Source: Patescibacteria group bacterium
GTDB lineage: Bacteria > Patescibacteriota > Minisyncoccia > Phycocordibacterales > UBA2100
Direction: 5' to 3'
NCBI GenBank assembly: GCA_015491135.1
Contig: WFWK01000019.1
Span: 1-7,268 of the forward strand
DNA length: 7,268 nt
Position 1 is the first letter of the stretch. Each line of letters opens with the position of its first letter. Shown here one piece after another: positions 1 to 6,147 of this stretch. The notes under the pieces are model-generated. The model was not told the DNA's origin. It saw only the letters and a program-made list of their open reading frames with translations, and did not search any database. A program made the position numbers and the translations under genes.

Positions 1-1
1 A

Positions 2-1087
2 AGTGTTTTGGGTGTTGATGTTGGCACTTCTTCTATAAAAGTTGTTCAACTGAGGCAACACAGAGGTAAAGCGGTTCTTGAAACCTACGGCGAGATAGCA
101 CTGGGCCCTTATGTCGGTGATGAATTAGGCAAAGTTGTGAAGCTGCAGACTCATGATCTGGCGCAGGCTCTGCAGGATGTTATAAGAGAGTCAAATGTAA
201 CTGCCAAAACCGCAGGGGTGAGCATCCCATTTGCTTCCAGCTTGACTTCGGTTGTAGAGTTTCCAAAACTTCCTCCTGAGCAGTTGCAAAACATGATTCC
301 TCTTGAGGCGAGAAAATACATTCCGGTTTCCATAAATGAAGTAACTCTTGATTGGTTGATTATTCCCGAGGATCCGCAAGAGGTCGAATGGAGAAGAGAT
401 GAAAACGGCAACAAACAAGCGAATAACAAAACTGAGGTTTTACTTGTAGCAATTCATAACAACATCCTTTCTCAATACCAAACTTTATATAAACAAGCCG
501 GACTGGCCGTTAAGTTCTATGAGCTTGAGATTTTCAGTACAATGCGCTCATCGTTAGGCAGAGGTATTGCCCCTATTTTGGTTGTGGACATAGGAGCGTC
601 GGGAACAAAAGTTTATATCGTGGAGCGTGGAATTGTCAGGTTATCACATTTGATAAATGTAGGATCTCAAGAGATTACAATGGGGATTATGCGTTCTTTA
701 GGATTTAATTTTCAGCAAGCCGAGAGACGCAAGCGCGAAATCGGGGTAGCTGTCACGGTTGATTTACCGATGGATAATGAAGACATTCAAAAAATAAGAA
801 CATCAATTGACATGACATTGGGAAGAATATTTTCCGAAGTTAACAAGATTTTAATCTCGTTTGAAAAAAAATACGGAAAAGATGTTACCAGAGCGGTTCT
901 ATCTGGCGGGGGCGCAACAATGCCGGGCCTTAAAGAATATGTGGAAGAACGTTTACCTGTGAAAGTTGAACTTGCAAATCCTTTTGAAAAAGTGAGAGCA
1001 CCCGAGTTTTTAAATGATGTACTGGAGAAAGTGGGGCCCGAGTTTGCTGTTGCTTTAGGTGTGGCTTTGCGCGCACTTCAAGAGTAG
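2..1087 (+). CDS. pilM: PilM, actin-like type IV pilus inner-membrane assembly protein (5' end missing)
   Basis: PilM is a cytoplasmic, FtsA/actin-like ATP-binding protein that docks on the N-terminus of PilN and links the PilN/PilO complex to the pilus motors. The sequence shows the phosphate-1 motif GVDVGTSSIKVVQL right at the window edge, a second nucleotide-binding motif VVDIGASGTKV (581-613), and the adenosine-type motif LSGGGATMPGL (899-931), in the order expected for this fold. The frame is open to the window edge, and the residues before GVDVGT read S-V-L, as in the usual PilM N-terminus. The TTG at position 8 is therefore probably an internal leucine codon and the true start lies just upstream, perhaps by about 5-15 codons. 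The visible 361 codons are close to the full family length. A short charged, Asn-rich stretch (about nt 380-430) looks like a surface loop. The gene ends in two tandem in-frame stops (TAG TAA). Confidence 0.94.
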   Translation, partial: SVLGVDVGTSSIKVVQLRQHRGKAVLETYGEIALGPYVGDELGKVVKLQTHDLAQALQDVIRESNVTAKTAGVSIPFASSLTSVVEFPKLPPEQLQNMIPLEARKYIPVSINEVTLDWLIIPEDPQEVEWRRDENGNKQANNKTEVLLVAIHNNILSQYQTLYKQAGLAVKFYELEIFSTMRSSLGRGIAPILVVDIGASGTKVYIVERGIVRLSHLINVGSQEITMGIMRSLGFNFQQAERRKREIGVAVTVDLPMDNEDIQKIRTSIDMTLGRIFSEVNKILISFEKKYGKDVTRAVLSGGGATMPGLKEYVEERLPVKVELANPFEKVRAPEFLNDVLEKVGPEFAVALGVALRALQE

Positions 1088-1110
1088 TAACTTCAGAGCA
1101 GAAACTCGGA

Positions 1111-1170
1111 TATCAACAGTTTTAATTATTCACAGCATTTTTTTGAAAAAAATCTGTTAAGATTATTAGT
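1111..1170 (+). promoter_or_regulatory. Putative extended -10 promoter for pilN, predicted leaderless
   Basis: The 83-bp gap after pilM holds TGTTAAGAT at 1155-1163, which is a TG-n extended -10 followed by a TAAGAT hexamer (5 of 6 matches to TATAAT). Seven bases separate it from the ATG at 1171, so transcription would begin at or one base before the start codon. There is no good -35 hexamer at 16-18 bp spacing, which is tolerable for an extended -10. The upstream block TATCAACA (1111-1118) recurs before pilT. This is a pattern-based prediction; the region is AT-rich, so chance matches are possible. Confidence 0.5.
1138..1152. repeat. Perfect T7-G-A7 palindrome in the pilN promoter region
   Basis: Seven T, one G and seven A form a 15-bp perfect inverted repeat (TTTTTTTGAAAAAAA) located 5 bp upstream of the proposed -10 hexamer. 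A flanking pair AACAG (1115-1119) and CTGTT (1154-1158) is also inverted around it. It could be a protein-binding site, an A-tract affecting DNA shape, or simple homopolymer drift. As a terminator for pilM it is weak, because the stem has no G-C pairs and no separate U-tract. Confidence 0.4.
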
Positions 1171-1878
1171 ATGGAACCAAAGCTGAAAACATCATTTATT
1201 CCCGATAAAATGCCACAGTCGTCTAAAAAAAATCCACTTTCAAGTGGAGTTAAGACGGAAAGCTTTGACATTCTTGTTATTGTTGCCATTGCGGTTTTTG
1301 TAGCCAGTGTAGCATTGGCAATCGGAGTGTTTTTGTATGATAATTTACAGTCCGCGCAACTGGAGGCGAAAAGAAAACAACTTGCGCAAGAGAAAAAACT
1401 CCTTAACCCATCTTCGGTGAAATTGCTTGCACGATTGGATAAAAGGTTAAAAGTGGCATCTGAAGTTTTGGCAAATCACACAGCTCCATCTGCCGTGTTT
1501 GATTTGTTGGAAGCTTTAACTTTAAAGTCGGTTTACTTTAAAGATTTTGAATACACCAACGATACCTTCGGCACCATCGCAATTAAAATGCGCGGAGTAG
1601 CAAAATCTGTAAATGGTGTTGCAAGACAAGCTGAAGTTTTTGGTCAAAACAGAGCGTTTATAAACCCAATTTTTTCAAATTTGAATATTTCGGATGACGG
1701 TGTAGAATTTGATGTGAAAACCAATATAGATAAAAACGTTGTCTCTTACTCTCAAGTTATTCAAAGTAAAGAAAATACGGAGATGGGCGGGTTTGACCAA
1801 GGGGTACCATCTCAACCAACGGATTTTTCAAGTCCACCTTCCGCACCAAATTATAACCAAGAAGCGCCAAGCCTATGA
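1171..1878 (+). CDS. pilN: PilN-like type IV pilus assembly protein
   Basis: PilN is a bitopic membrane protein that binds PilM through a short cytoplasmic N-terminus and pairs with PilO on the outer side of the membrane. This 235-residue protein has a polar N-terminus carrying TSFIPDK (residues 7-13), one hydrophobic membrane segment (about 33-56), a charged helical stretch likely to be coiled coil (about 57-100), and an alpha/beta region (about 105-192) resembling the ferredoxin-like PilN/PilO core. Its C-terminal tail (about 200-235) is rich in Pro, Ser, Gln and Asn, probably disordered, and beyond the usual core. The standard N-L-L-P motif that contacts PilM is not present; S-F-I-P sits in the equivalent place. 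The ATG lies directly after a promoter-like element, with no ribosome binding site. The stop overlaps the pilO start (ATGA). The identification rests more on order and architecture than on strong motifs. Confidence 0.85.
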   Translation: MEPKLKTSFIPDKMPQSSKKNPLSSGVKTESFDILVIVAIAVFVASVALAIGVFLYDNLQSAQLEAKRKQLAQEKKLLNPSSVKLLARLDKRLKVASEVLANHTAPSAVFDLLEALTLKSVYFKDFEYTNDTFGTIAIKMRGVAKSVNGVARQAEVFGQNRAFINPIFSNLNISDDGVEFDVKTNIDKNVVSYSQVIQSKENTEMGGFDQGVPSQPTDFSSPPSAPNYNQEAPSL

Positions 1879-2570
1879 CGAAAATGATAACCATATTAGT
1901 GTTGTTGGGATTGTCGGTTGGTGTATTTGTTAAATATACCAAGCCAACCTACAAACATGCCGAGCTTACAAAACAGAAAGTTGAAAAAATCAATGAAGCA
2001 TTAGAAAAAGCAAGGAATATACGTAATATAAGAGATAAGCTCTCCAGACGCTTTAACGAATTTTCCGAGGAAAAAATTGAAAAATTAAGGAAAATGATTC
2101 CCGATCATGTTGATAACATAAAACTAATTCTTGATATGGACGGTATAGCTTCGCAATACGGTATGCGTTTGACTGATGTAAAAATAGATAACAAATCTTC
2201 CAACAGGGGTGCCACAACTGATAATGCTTTTGATACTACCGTCTCGGCTGGTAAAATAAGAACAAATTCCAATGAAGCCAAGAAATCCTTATCTATATCA
2301 TTTAACGTTAAATCAACCTACGATGACTTTCTGTTGTTTTTAAATGATCTGGAATCAAGTCTTAGAATTGTTGATGTTGAAAAGATAACCATATCTGCAG
2401 AATCTGCATCACAAGGTTCAAGCATAAATCAATTTTCTCCTGATGAAGGAATGGATAATTTAACATTGGACGGGACACGAGTCGACAGTGGAGTACAAAA
2501 GACGGATGAACCACTTTATACTTTTACCCTCTCTCTTAGGACTTATTGGTTAAATAAAGAAACAGATTAG
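1875..2570 (+). CDS. pilO: PilO-like type IV pilus assembly protein
   Basis: PilO forms dimers with PilN outside the cytoplasmic membrane and helps align the pilus machine. The 231-residue product has a very short cytoplasmic N-terminus, one membrane segment (about 4-20), a Lys/Glu-rich coiled-coil region (about 28-70), and then the recognisable PilO stretch M-I-P-D-H-V-D-N-I-K-L-I-L-D (74-87) followed by IASQYGM (91-97). A beta/alpha core follows, with SISFNVKSTYDDFLLFLNDL (140-159) matching the usual segment in which the domain packs. Two polar, probably flexible insertions, rich in Ser/Thr/Asn/Asp, lie at about 106-135 and 177-210. The start is chosen because its ATG overlaps the pilN stop (ATGA), implying translational coupling; a second Met three codons later is a less likely alternative. 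No Shine-Dalgarno sequence is visible. Confidence 0.9.
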   Translation: MTKMITILVLLGLSVGVFVKYTKPTYKHAELTKQKVEKINEALEKARNIRNIRDKLSRRFNEFSEEKIEKLRKMIPDHVDNIKLILDMDGIASQYGMRLTDVKIDNKSSNRGATTDNAFDTTVSAGKIRTNSNEAKKSLSISFNVKSTYDDFLLFLNDLESSLRIVDVEKITISAESASQGSSINQFSPDEGMDNLTLDGTRVDSGVQKTDEPLYTFTLSLRTYWLNKETD

Positions 2571-2573
2571 CCT

Positions 2574-2891
2574 ATGAATAGTAAATTATTTATAATTTTG
2601 GCCGTAGGAGCATTAGTTGGAATATTTCTTATTTCCAATTTAAATAGTGGTTCCGGCACTGTCGGTATTGCAACCGAGACTGACTCTTTGGGTATTGATG
2701 ATCAAGAAATGATCACTTTACTAAGAAAAATACAGAGAATAACCTTAGATGGTAGCGTTTTTTCAGATCCAGCATTTCTTAGCCTGAAAGATTTCAGCAG
2801 AGAGATAGTTGAAGAGCCTCAATCTCGCGATAATCCGTTTGCTCCTCCAAAACTTGAAGAGTCCGGAGGTTCGGTCATTATTACAGAATAA
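2574..2891 (+). CDS. Small PilP-like membrane-anchored pilus protein
   Basis: This 105-residue protein occupies the pilP position, between pilO and pilB. It has an N-terminal hydrophobic anchor (about 4-21) without a lipobox cysteine, a Gly/Ser/Thr linker, a short helix (about 42-57), then FLSLKDFS (68-75) and the motif RDNPFAPP (85-92). The N-P-F-x-P element resembles the D-P-F motif near the N-terminus of PilP, the protein that connects PilN/PilO to the secretin in diderm bacteria. The globular PilP domain that contacts the secretin is absent, consistent with a cell lacking an outer membrane. It begins 3 bp after the pilO stop and ends with two tandem TAA stops. The coding call is strong from context and motif. 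The equivalence to PilP is an inference, so no symbol is given. Confidence 0.75.
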   Translation: MNSKLFIILAVGALVGIFLISNLNSGSGTVGIATETDSLGIDDQEMITLLRKIQRITLDGSVFSDPAFLSLKDFSREIVEEPQSRDNPFAPPKLEESGGSVIITE

Positions 2892-2910
2892 TAAGGTTTG
2901 CAACAAAAGC

Positions 2911-4581
2911 ATGATGATTCTTTTTTCAAACAATGATGATAAGCAGGGTGAACAGAAAATCCCGACTTTCAGCTTGCCCAAAGATTTTTCAATACCATTT
3001 GAGATTTTGGGGCACATTCCCGAGGATTCGGCAACCCACTATAAAATGGCACCGCTTGGTGTGGTTGATGGTATTTTGGAAGTTGGAATGGTAAATCCTG
3101 ATGATCTGGAGGCAATAGATGCTTTAAATTTTTTATCTCGCAAGGCAGGTTTGCCGTATAAAATATACAGAATCTCAGAGGCTGATTTGCAAAAAATTCT
3201 TGCCATGTATCGTTCTTTGGGAGGTGAGGTCAGCCAAGCACTCTCAGAGCTTGAGTCTGAGATGACCGAAGATGAGAAAAATATTCAAGCGGCTATTGAT
3301 GAGCAAGAACAAACCGGCACTTCATATATTCGCGAAGATGCCCCGGTTATTAAAATTGTTGCAACAATTTTGCGTTATGCCGTTGATGGACGCGCCTCTG
3401 ATGTGCATATAGAGCCAATGGAAAAGAAAATAAAAGTCAGGTTCAGGGTTGATGGAATTTTACACACAAGTTTGATGCTTCCTAAAAAAACCCATCGCGC
3501 AATAGTAGCACGCGTAAAAGTTTTGGCTTCAATGCGTCTTGATGAGAGAAGAAAACCGCAAGACGGCAGATTCTCGGCAACCATCTCGGGCAGAAAAATT
3601 GATTTCCGTGTATCAACTTTTCCCACTTACTTTGGTGAGAAGATAGTAATGCGTATTTTAGATAGAGAAAAAGGATTTGTTCCAATGACTGAACTTGGTC
3701 TCTCTGAACGCAACCTACAGTTAATGAGGCAAGCAATAAATAAACCTCACGGTCTGATTTTAATATCCGGTCCTACAGGAAGCGGTAAGTCAACAACTCT
3801 TTACTCAATCTTGAGTGAATTGGACAGAGAAACCAAAAACATTCTGTCTCTTGAAGACCCGATTGAGTATCATGTTGAAGGAGTAAATCAATCGCAAGTG
3901 AGGCCTGAGATTGGCTACACTTTTGCAAACGGTTTGAGAACCACACTCCGTCAAGATCCGGATATAATAATGGTTGGTGAGATTAGAGATGGGGAGACGG
4001 CGCGACTTGCGGTTCAGGCTGCGCTTACCGGGCATTTGGTTTTGTCAACCATTCACACCAACTCGGCGATAGGAACTGTTCCAAGATTGGTAGATATGGG
4101 TGTTGACCCTTACCTCATAGCTCCAACTTTAGTTTTGTCTGTTGCTCAGCGTCTTGTTCGCAGATTGTGCCCGAATGCAGCTGTAAAAAGGCCGTTGTCT
4201 GAAGCTGAATATGTTATGATGGAAAGGGAGTTTGCGGATTTACCCCCACAGTTTAGACCGCAAATTCCTACGGAAGTTTATGAAGCACAACCGACACCGG
4301 ATTGTCCTACGGGAATGCGTGGTAGGTTGGCGGTTTTTGAGCTTTTACCGACCGGCTCAGAATTTGAAAGAGCAATACTTGAAAATCCTTCTGAAGAGAA
4401 CATAAAACATATTGCCAGATCGCACGGAATGCTCACAATGAAAGAAGATGCTATGTTAAAAGCTTTTTCAGGAGTTATACCATTTTCAGAAGTGGAAAAA
4501 CTTGGTGGACAGTTACTTGCGGAAGTGGTTAAATTTGATAATGCCGAGACAGTTAATTTAGAAAATAATGTGCATCCATGA
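2911..4581 (+). CDS. pilB: PilB, type IV pilus extension ATPase
   Basis: PilB is the hexameric cytoplasmic ATPase (GspE/PulE family) that drives pilin polymerisation through PilC. The 556-residue product has an N-terminal MshEN/T2SE-N type domain (about 20-105), a linker rich in acidic residues, and the T2SE core. In the core I see Walker A GPTGSGKST (287-295), the Asp box LEDPIEY (E315, D316), Walker B DIIMVGE (351-357), and the His box TGHLVLSTIHTN (H375, H382). The usual four-cysteine zinc site is reduced to two cysteines (C420 and C465). The frame opens at an ATG at 2809, but that would add 34 residues overlapping the upstream gene by 83 bp and not resembling PilB, so I choose the ATG at 2911. 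The adjacent ATG at 2914 is also possible. A weak AAGG lies 14 nt upstream. The stop overlaps the next gene (ATGA). Confidence 0.95.
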   Translation: MMILFSNNDDKQGEQKIPTFSLPKDFSIPFEILGHIPEDSATHYKMAPLGVVDGILEVGMVNPDDLEAIDALNFLSRKAGLPYKIYRISEADLQKILAMYRSLGGEVSQALSELESEMTEDEKNIQAAIDEQEQTGTSYIREDAPVIKIVATILRYAVDGRASDVHIEPMEKKIKVRFRVDGILHTSLMLPKKTHRAIVARVKVLASMRLDERRKPQDGRFSATISGRKIDFRVSTFPTYFGEKIVMRILDREKGFVPMTELGLSERNLQLMRQAINKPHGLILISGPTGSGKSTTLYSILSELDRETKNILSLEDPIEYHVEGVNQSQVRPEIGYTFANGLRTTLRQDPDIIMVGEIRDGETARLAVQAALTGHLVLSTIHTNSAIGTVPRLVDMGVDPYLIAPTLVLSVAQRLVRRLCPNAAVKRPLSEAEYVMMEREFADLPPQFRPQIPTEVYEAQPTPDCPTGMRGRLAVFELLPTGSEFERAILENPSEENIKHIARSHGMLTMKEDAMLKAFSGVIPFSEVEKLGGQLLAEVVKFDNAETVNLENNVHP

Positions 4582-4979
4582 GTGTTCAAAATACAAATAC
4601 TTATTCAATCTTGTTTGTAGATGATGATGAATTTATTGTTGATATGTACAGCATGAAATTTACCGAAGCCGGGCATGACTTTAAGGCTGTACGCAGTGCT
4701 AAGGAAGCTCTGGAGATTTTGCGAGCCGGAAATAAATTTGATGCTATTTTGACAGATTTGATTATGCCCGAGATGGACGGCTTTGACTTTTTGAAAACCA
4801 TAAAAGAAGAGTCTCTGGCACCTGATGCAGTAATTGTTGTACTGTCAAACCAAGGTGAAAAAGAAGATATAGCGCGAGCGAAAGAATATGGGGCGGTAGG
4901 ACACATTATCAAGGCAAATACCATTCCTTCGGAAGTTGTAAAAATTGTTGAGAATATAATCTCCAAGTATCACAAATAG
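4578..4979 (+). CDS. CheY-like single-domain response regulator
   Basis: This is a stand-alone receiver domain of 133 residues with no output domain, so it most likely acts by binding another protein. It shows the acidic cluster VDDDE (D15-D17), the phospho-acceptor D60 in LTDLIMPEMDGF, the switch residue S90 in VVLSNQ, and the conserved lysine K112. The position of the usual switch aromatic (Tyr/Phe before the lysine) is His109, and the Pro that normally follows the lysine is Ala113 (K-A-N instead of K-P). Its ATG overlaps the pilB stop, so it is probably translated by coupling with pilB, which points to a role in controlling pilus extension or retraction. No histidine kinase lies in the window. 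Phosphorylation competence is inferred from the intact Asp/Lys/Ser set; the partner is unknown. Confidence 0.93.
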   Translation: MSVQNTNTYSILFVDDDEFIVDMYSMKFTEAGHDFKAVRSAKEALEILRAGNKFDAILTDLIMPEMDGFDFLKTIKEESLAPDAVIVVLSNQGEKEDIARAKEYGAVGHIIKANTIPSEVVKIVENIISKYHK

Positions 4980-5025
4980 ACTCTTTTGTAAAAATTTGCT
5001 GTTCGTTTTTCATAAAAGCTTTAAA

Positions 5026-5084
5026 TTGTCACTTTATCAACAATTGTAAATAACACATTTTGCAATAGCTGTTATAATTAAGAC
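5026..5084 (+). promoter_or_regulatory. Putative extended -10 promoter for pilT, predicted leaderless
   Basis: The 105-bp gap after the response regulator contains TGTTATAAT at 5070-5078, a perfect TATAAT (5073-5078) with the TG extended -10. Six bases separate it from the ATG at 5085, so the normal initiation point would fall on the A of the start codon. No strong -35 occurs at 17 bp (ATAACA, 5050-5055). Upstream lie TATCAACA (5035-5042), also present before pilN, and the palindrome ACAATTGT (5040-5047). The rest of the gap shows no terminator hairpin, so some read-through from the upstream operon is likely. Confidence 0.65.
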
Positions 5085-6146
5085 ATGGATTACTCTAAGA
5101 AGCTAAAAAAGTATATAAACGTATTGGTTCACGAAGGGGGGTCTGATTTGCATATTTCAGCTGATTTTCATCCAACAATTCGTGTTGATGGGTCTCTTCT
5201 TCCTATGCAGAGTGAGCCGGTTTTAACAAAAAAAGACACGGCGGCTTTTGCGGAGCTTTTGATGGGCAAGCAAGCTTTTAAGAATTTTTTAACAGTCAAA
5301 GAAGCAGACTTTTCTTATCAGACAAAAGACGGAAACAGATTCAGGTGTAATGCTTTTTTCCAGAGGGGTGCCATTGGCGTGGTTATGAGATTTATTCCCA
5401 AAGAGATAAAAACTGTGGAAGAGTTGGGTTTGCCTCCTATTCTGGAGACATTTGCACGCAAACAACAGGGTTTTTTCCTAGTTGTTGGACCTGTTGGGCA
5501 AGGAAAGACAACCACCCTGGCAGCTTTAATTGAGCTTATAAATCAAGAAAGAGCAGAGCATATTGTTACAATTGAAGATCCGATTGAGTATGTTTTTGAG
5601 CCCAAGATGTCTTTAATAGACCAAAGAGAGGTTAGGCTTGATACCGCCAACTTTAGAGTTGCTCTACGGAGCGCCTTCAGGCAAGACATTGATGTTCTTT
5701 TGGTGGGGGAGATGCGTGGTCCTGAGACTATGGCTGCAGCAGTCTCAGCTGCAGAGACCGGGCATTTAGTTTTCTCAACCTTACATACAAATGATGCGGC
5801 ACAAACCATAAACCGCATAATAGACTCTTTTCCTGCCAATCAGCAAGAACAAATAAGATTACAACTCGCATCAGCTTTGTTGGGAATTTTCTCTCAAAGA
5901 CTGTTGCCAAGAATAGGTGGTGGCAGAGTACCTGCGTATGAGCTTTTGATAGCGAACAAGGCGGTTGCAAATTTAATTCGTGAAAAGAGAACACATGAGA
6001 TAAATACCGTTATAGAAACCGGTGCAAAAGATGGAATGATAGACATGAACCATTCTTTGGCTGAGCTTGTAGCAAAGGGGGAAATTACACCAGAGACAGC
6101 AATGCAATATTCATTAAATCCGAAGCTATTAGATAAATTGTTGTAA
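5085..6146 (+). CDS. pilT: PilT, type IV pilus retraction ATPase
   Basis: PilT is the hexameric cytoplasmic ATPase that depolymerises the pilus and so powers twitching and DNA-uptake retraction. At 353 residues it has the family's usual length. It shows the N-terminal PAS-like region with GGSDLHISA (18-26) and IRVDG (32-36), Walker A GPVGQGKTTT (135-144), the Asp box IEDPIEY (E164, D165), Walker B DVLLVGE (203-209), the His box TGHLVFSTLHTN (H227, H234), and the C-terminal element KAVANLIRE (292-300), which corresponds to the AIRNLIRE motif required for retraction in PilT. That last element, the absence of the PilB N-terminal domain and the short length separate it from PilB; a PilU-type paralogue is possible but less likely. 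Its Walker A is unusual in having V and Q where T and S are typical. It starts just after a promoter-like site and is followed by pilC after 1 bp. Confidence 0.94.
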   Translation: MDYSKKLKKYINVLVHEGGSDLHISADFHPTIRVDGSLLPMQSEPVLTKKDTAAFAELLMGKQAFKNFLTVKEADFSYQTKDGNRFRCNAFFQRGAIGVVMRFIPKEIKTVEELGLPPILETFARKQQGFFLVVGPVGQGKTTTLAALIELINQERAEHIVTIEDPIEYVFEPKMSLIDQREVRLDTANFRVALRSAFRQDIDVLLVGEMRGPETMAAAVSAAETGHLVFSTLHTNDAAQTINRIIDSFPANQQEQIRLQLASALLGIFSQRLLPRIGGGRVPAYELLIANKAVANLIREKRTHEINTVIETGAKDGMIDMNHSLAELVAKGEITPETAMQYSLNPKLLDKLL

Positions 6147-6147
6147 T

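Noticed and set aside
8..10. TTG as the true start of pilM
   Set aside because: The frame is open to the window edge and the preceding codons (S-V) match the usual residues before the G-x-D-x-G-T motif, so the gene is truncated by the window.
1739..1933. 64-codon + strand frame across the pilN/pilO junction
   Set aside because: It is out of frame with two well-supported genes and has no features of its own.
2809..2910. N-terminal extension of PilB from the upstream ATG at 2809
   Set aside because: It overlaps the conserved end of the PilP-like gene in another frame, and its 34 residues do not resemble a PilB N-terminus.
4278..4589. 103-codon open frame on the - strand opposite the end of pilB
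   Set aside because: It lies within conserved pilB coding sequence and shows no motif or promoter of its own.
4601..4966. 121-codon open frame on the - strand opposite the response regulator
   Set aside because: It is fully antisense to a clear receiver domain, has Ser/Thr-rich low-information sequence and no recognisable domain or start context, so it is a shadow frame.
5015..5022. AAAGCTTT palindrome after the response regulator as a terminator
   Set aside because: It is only 8 bp with no loop, little G-C pairing and no following T-run, so it cannot form a credible intrinsic terminator.
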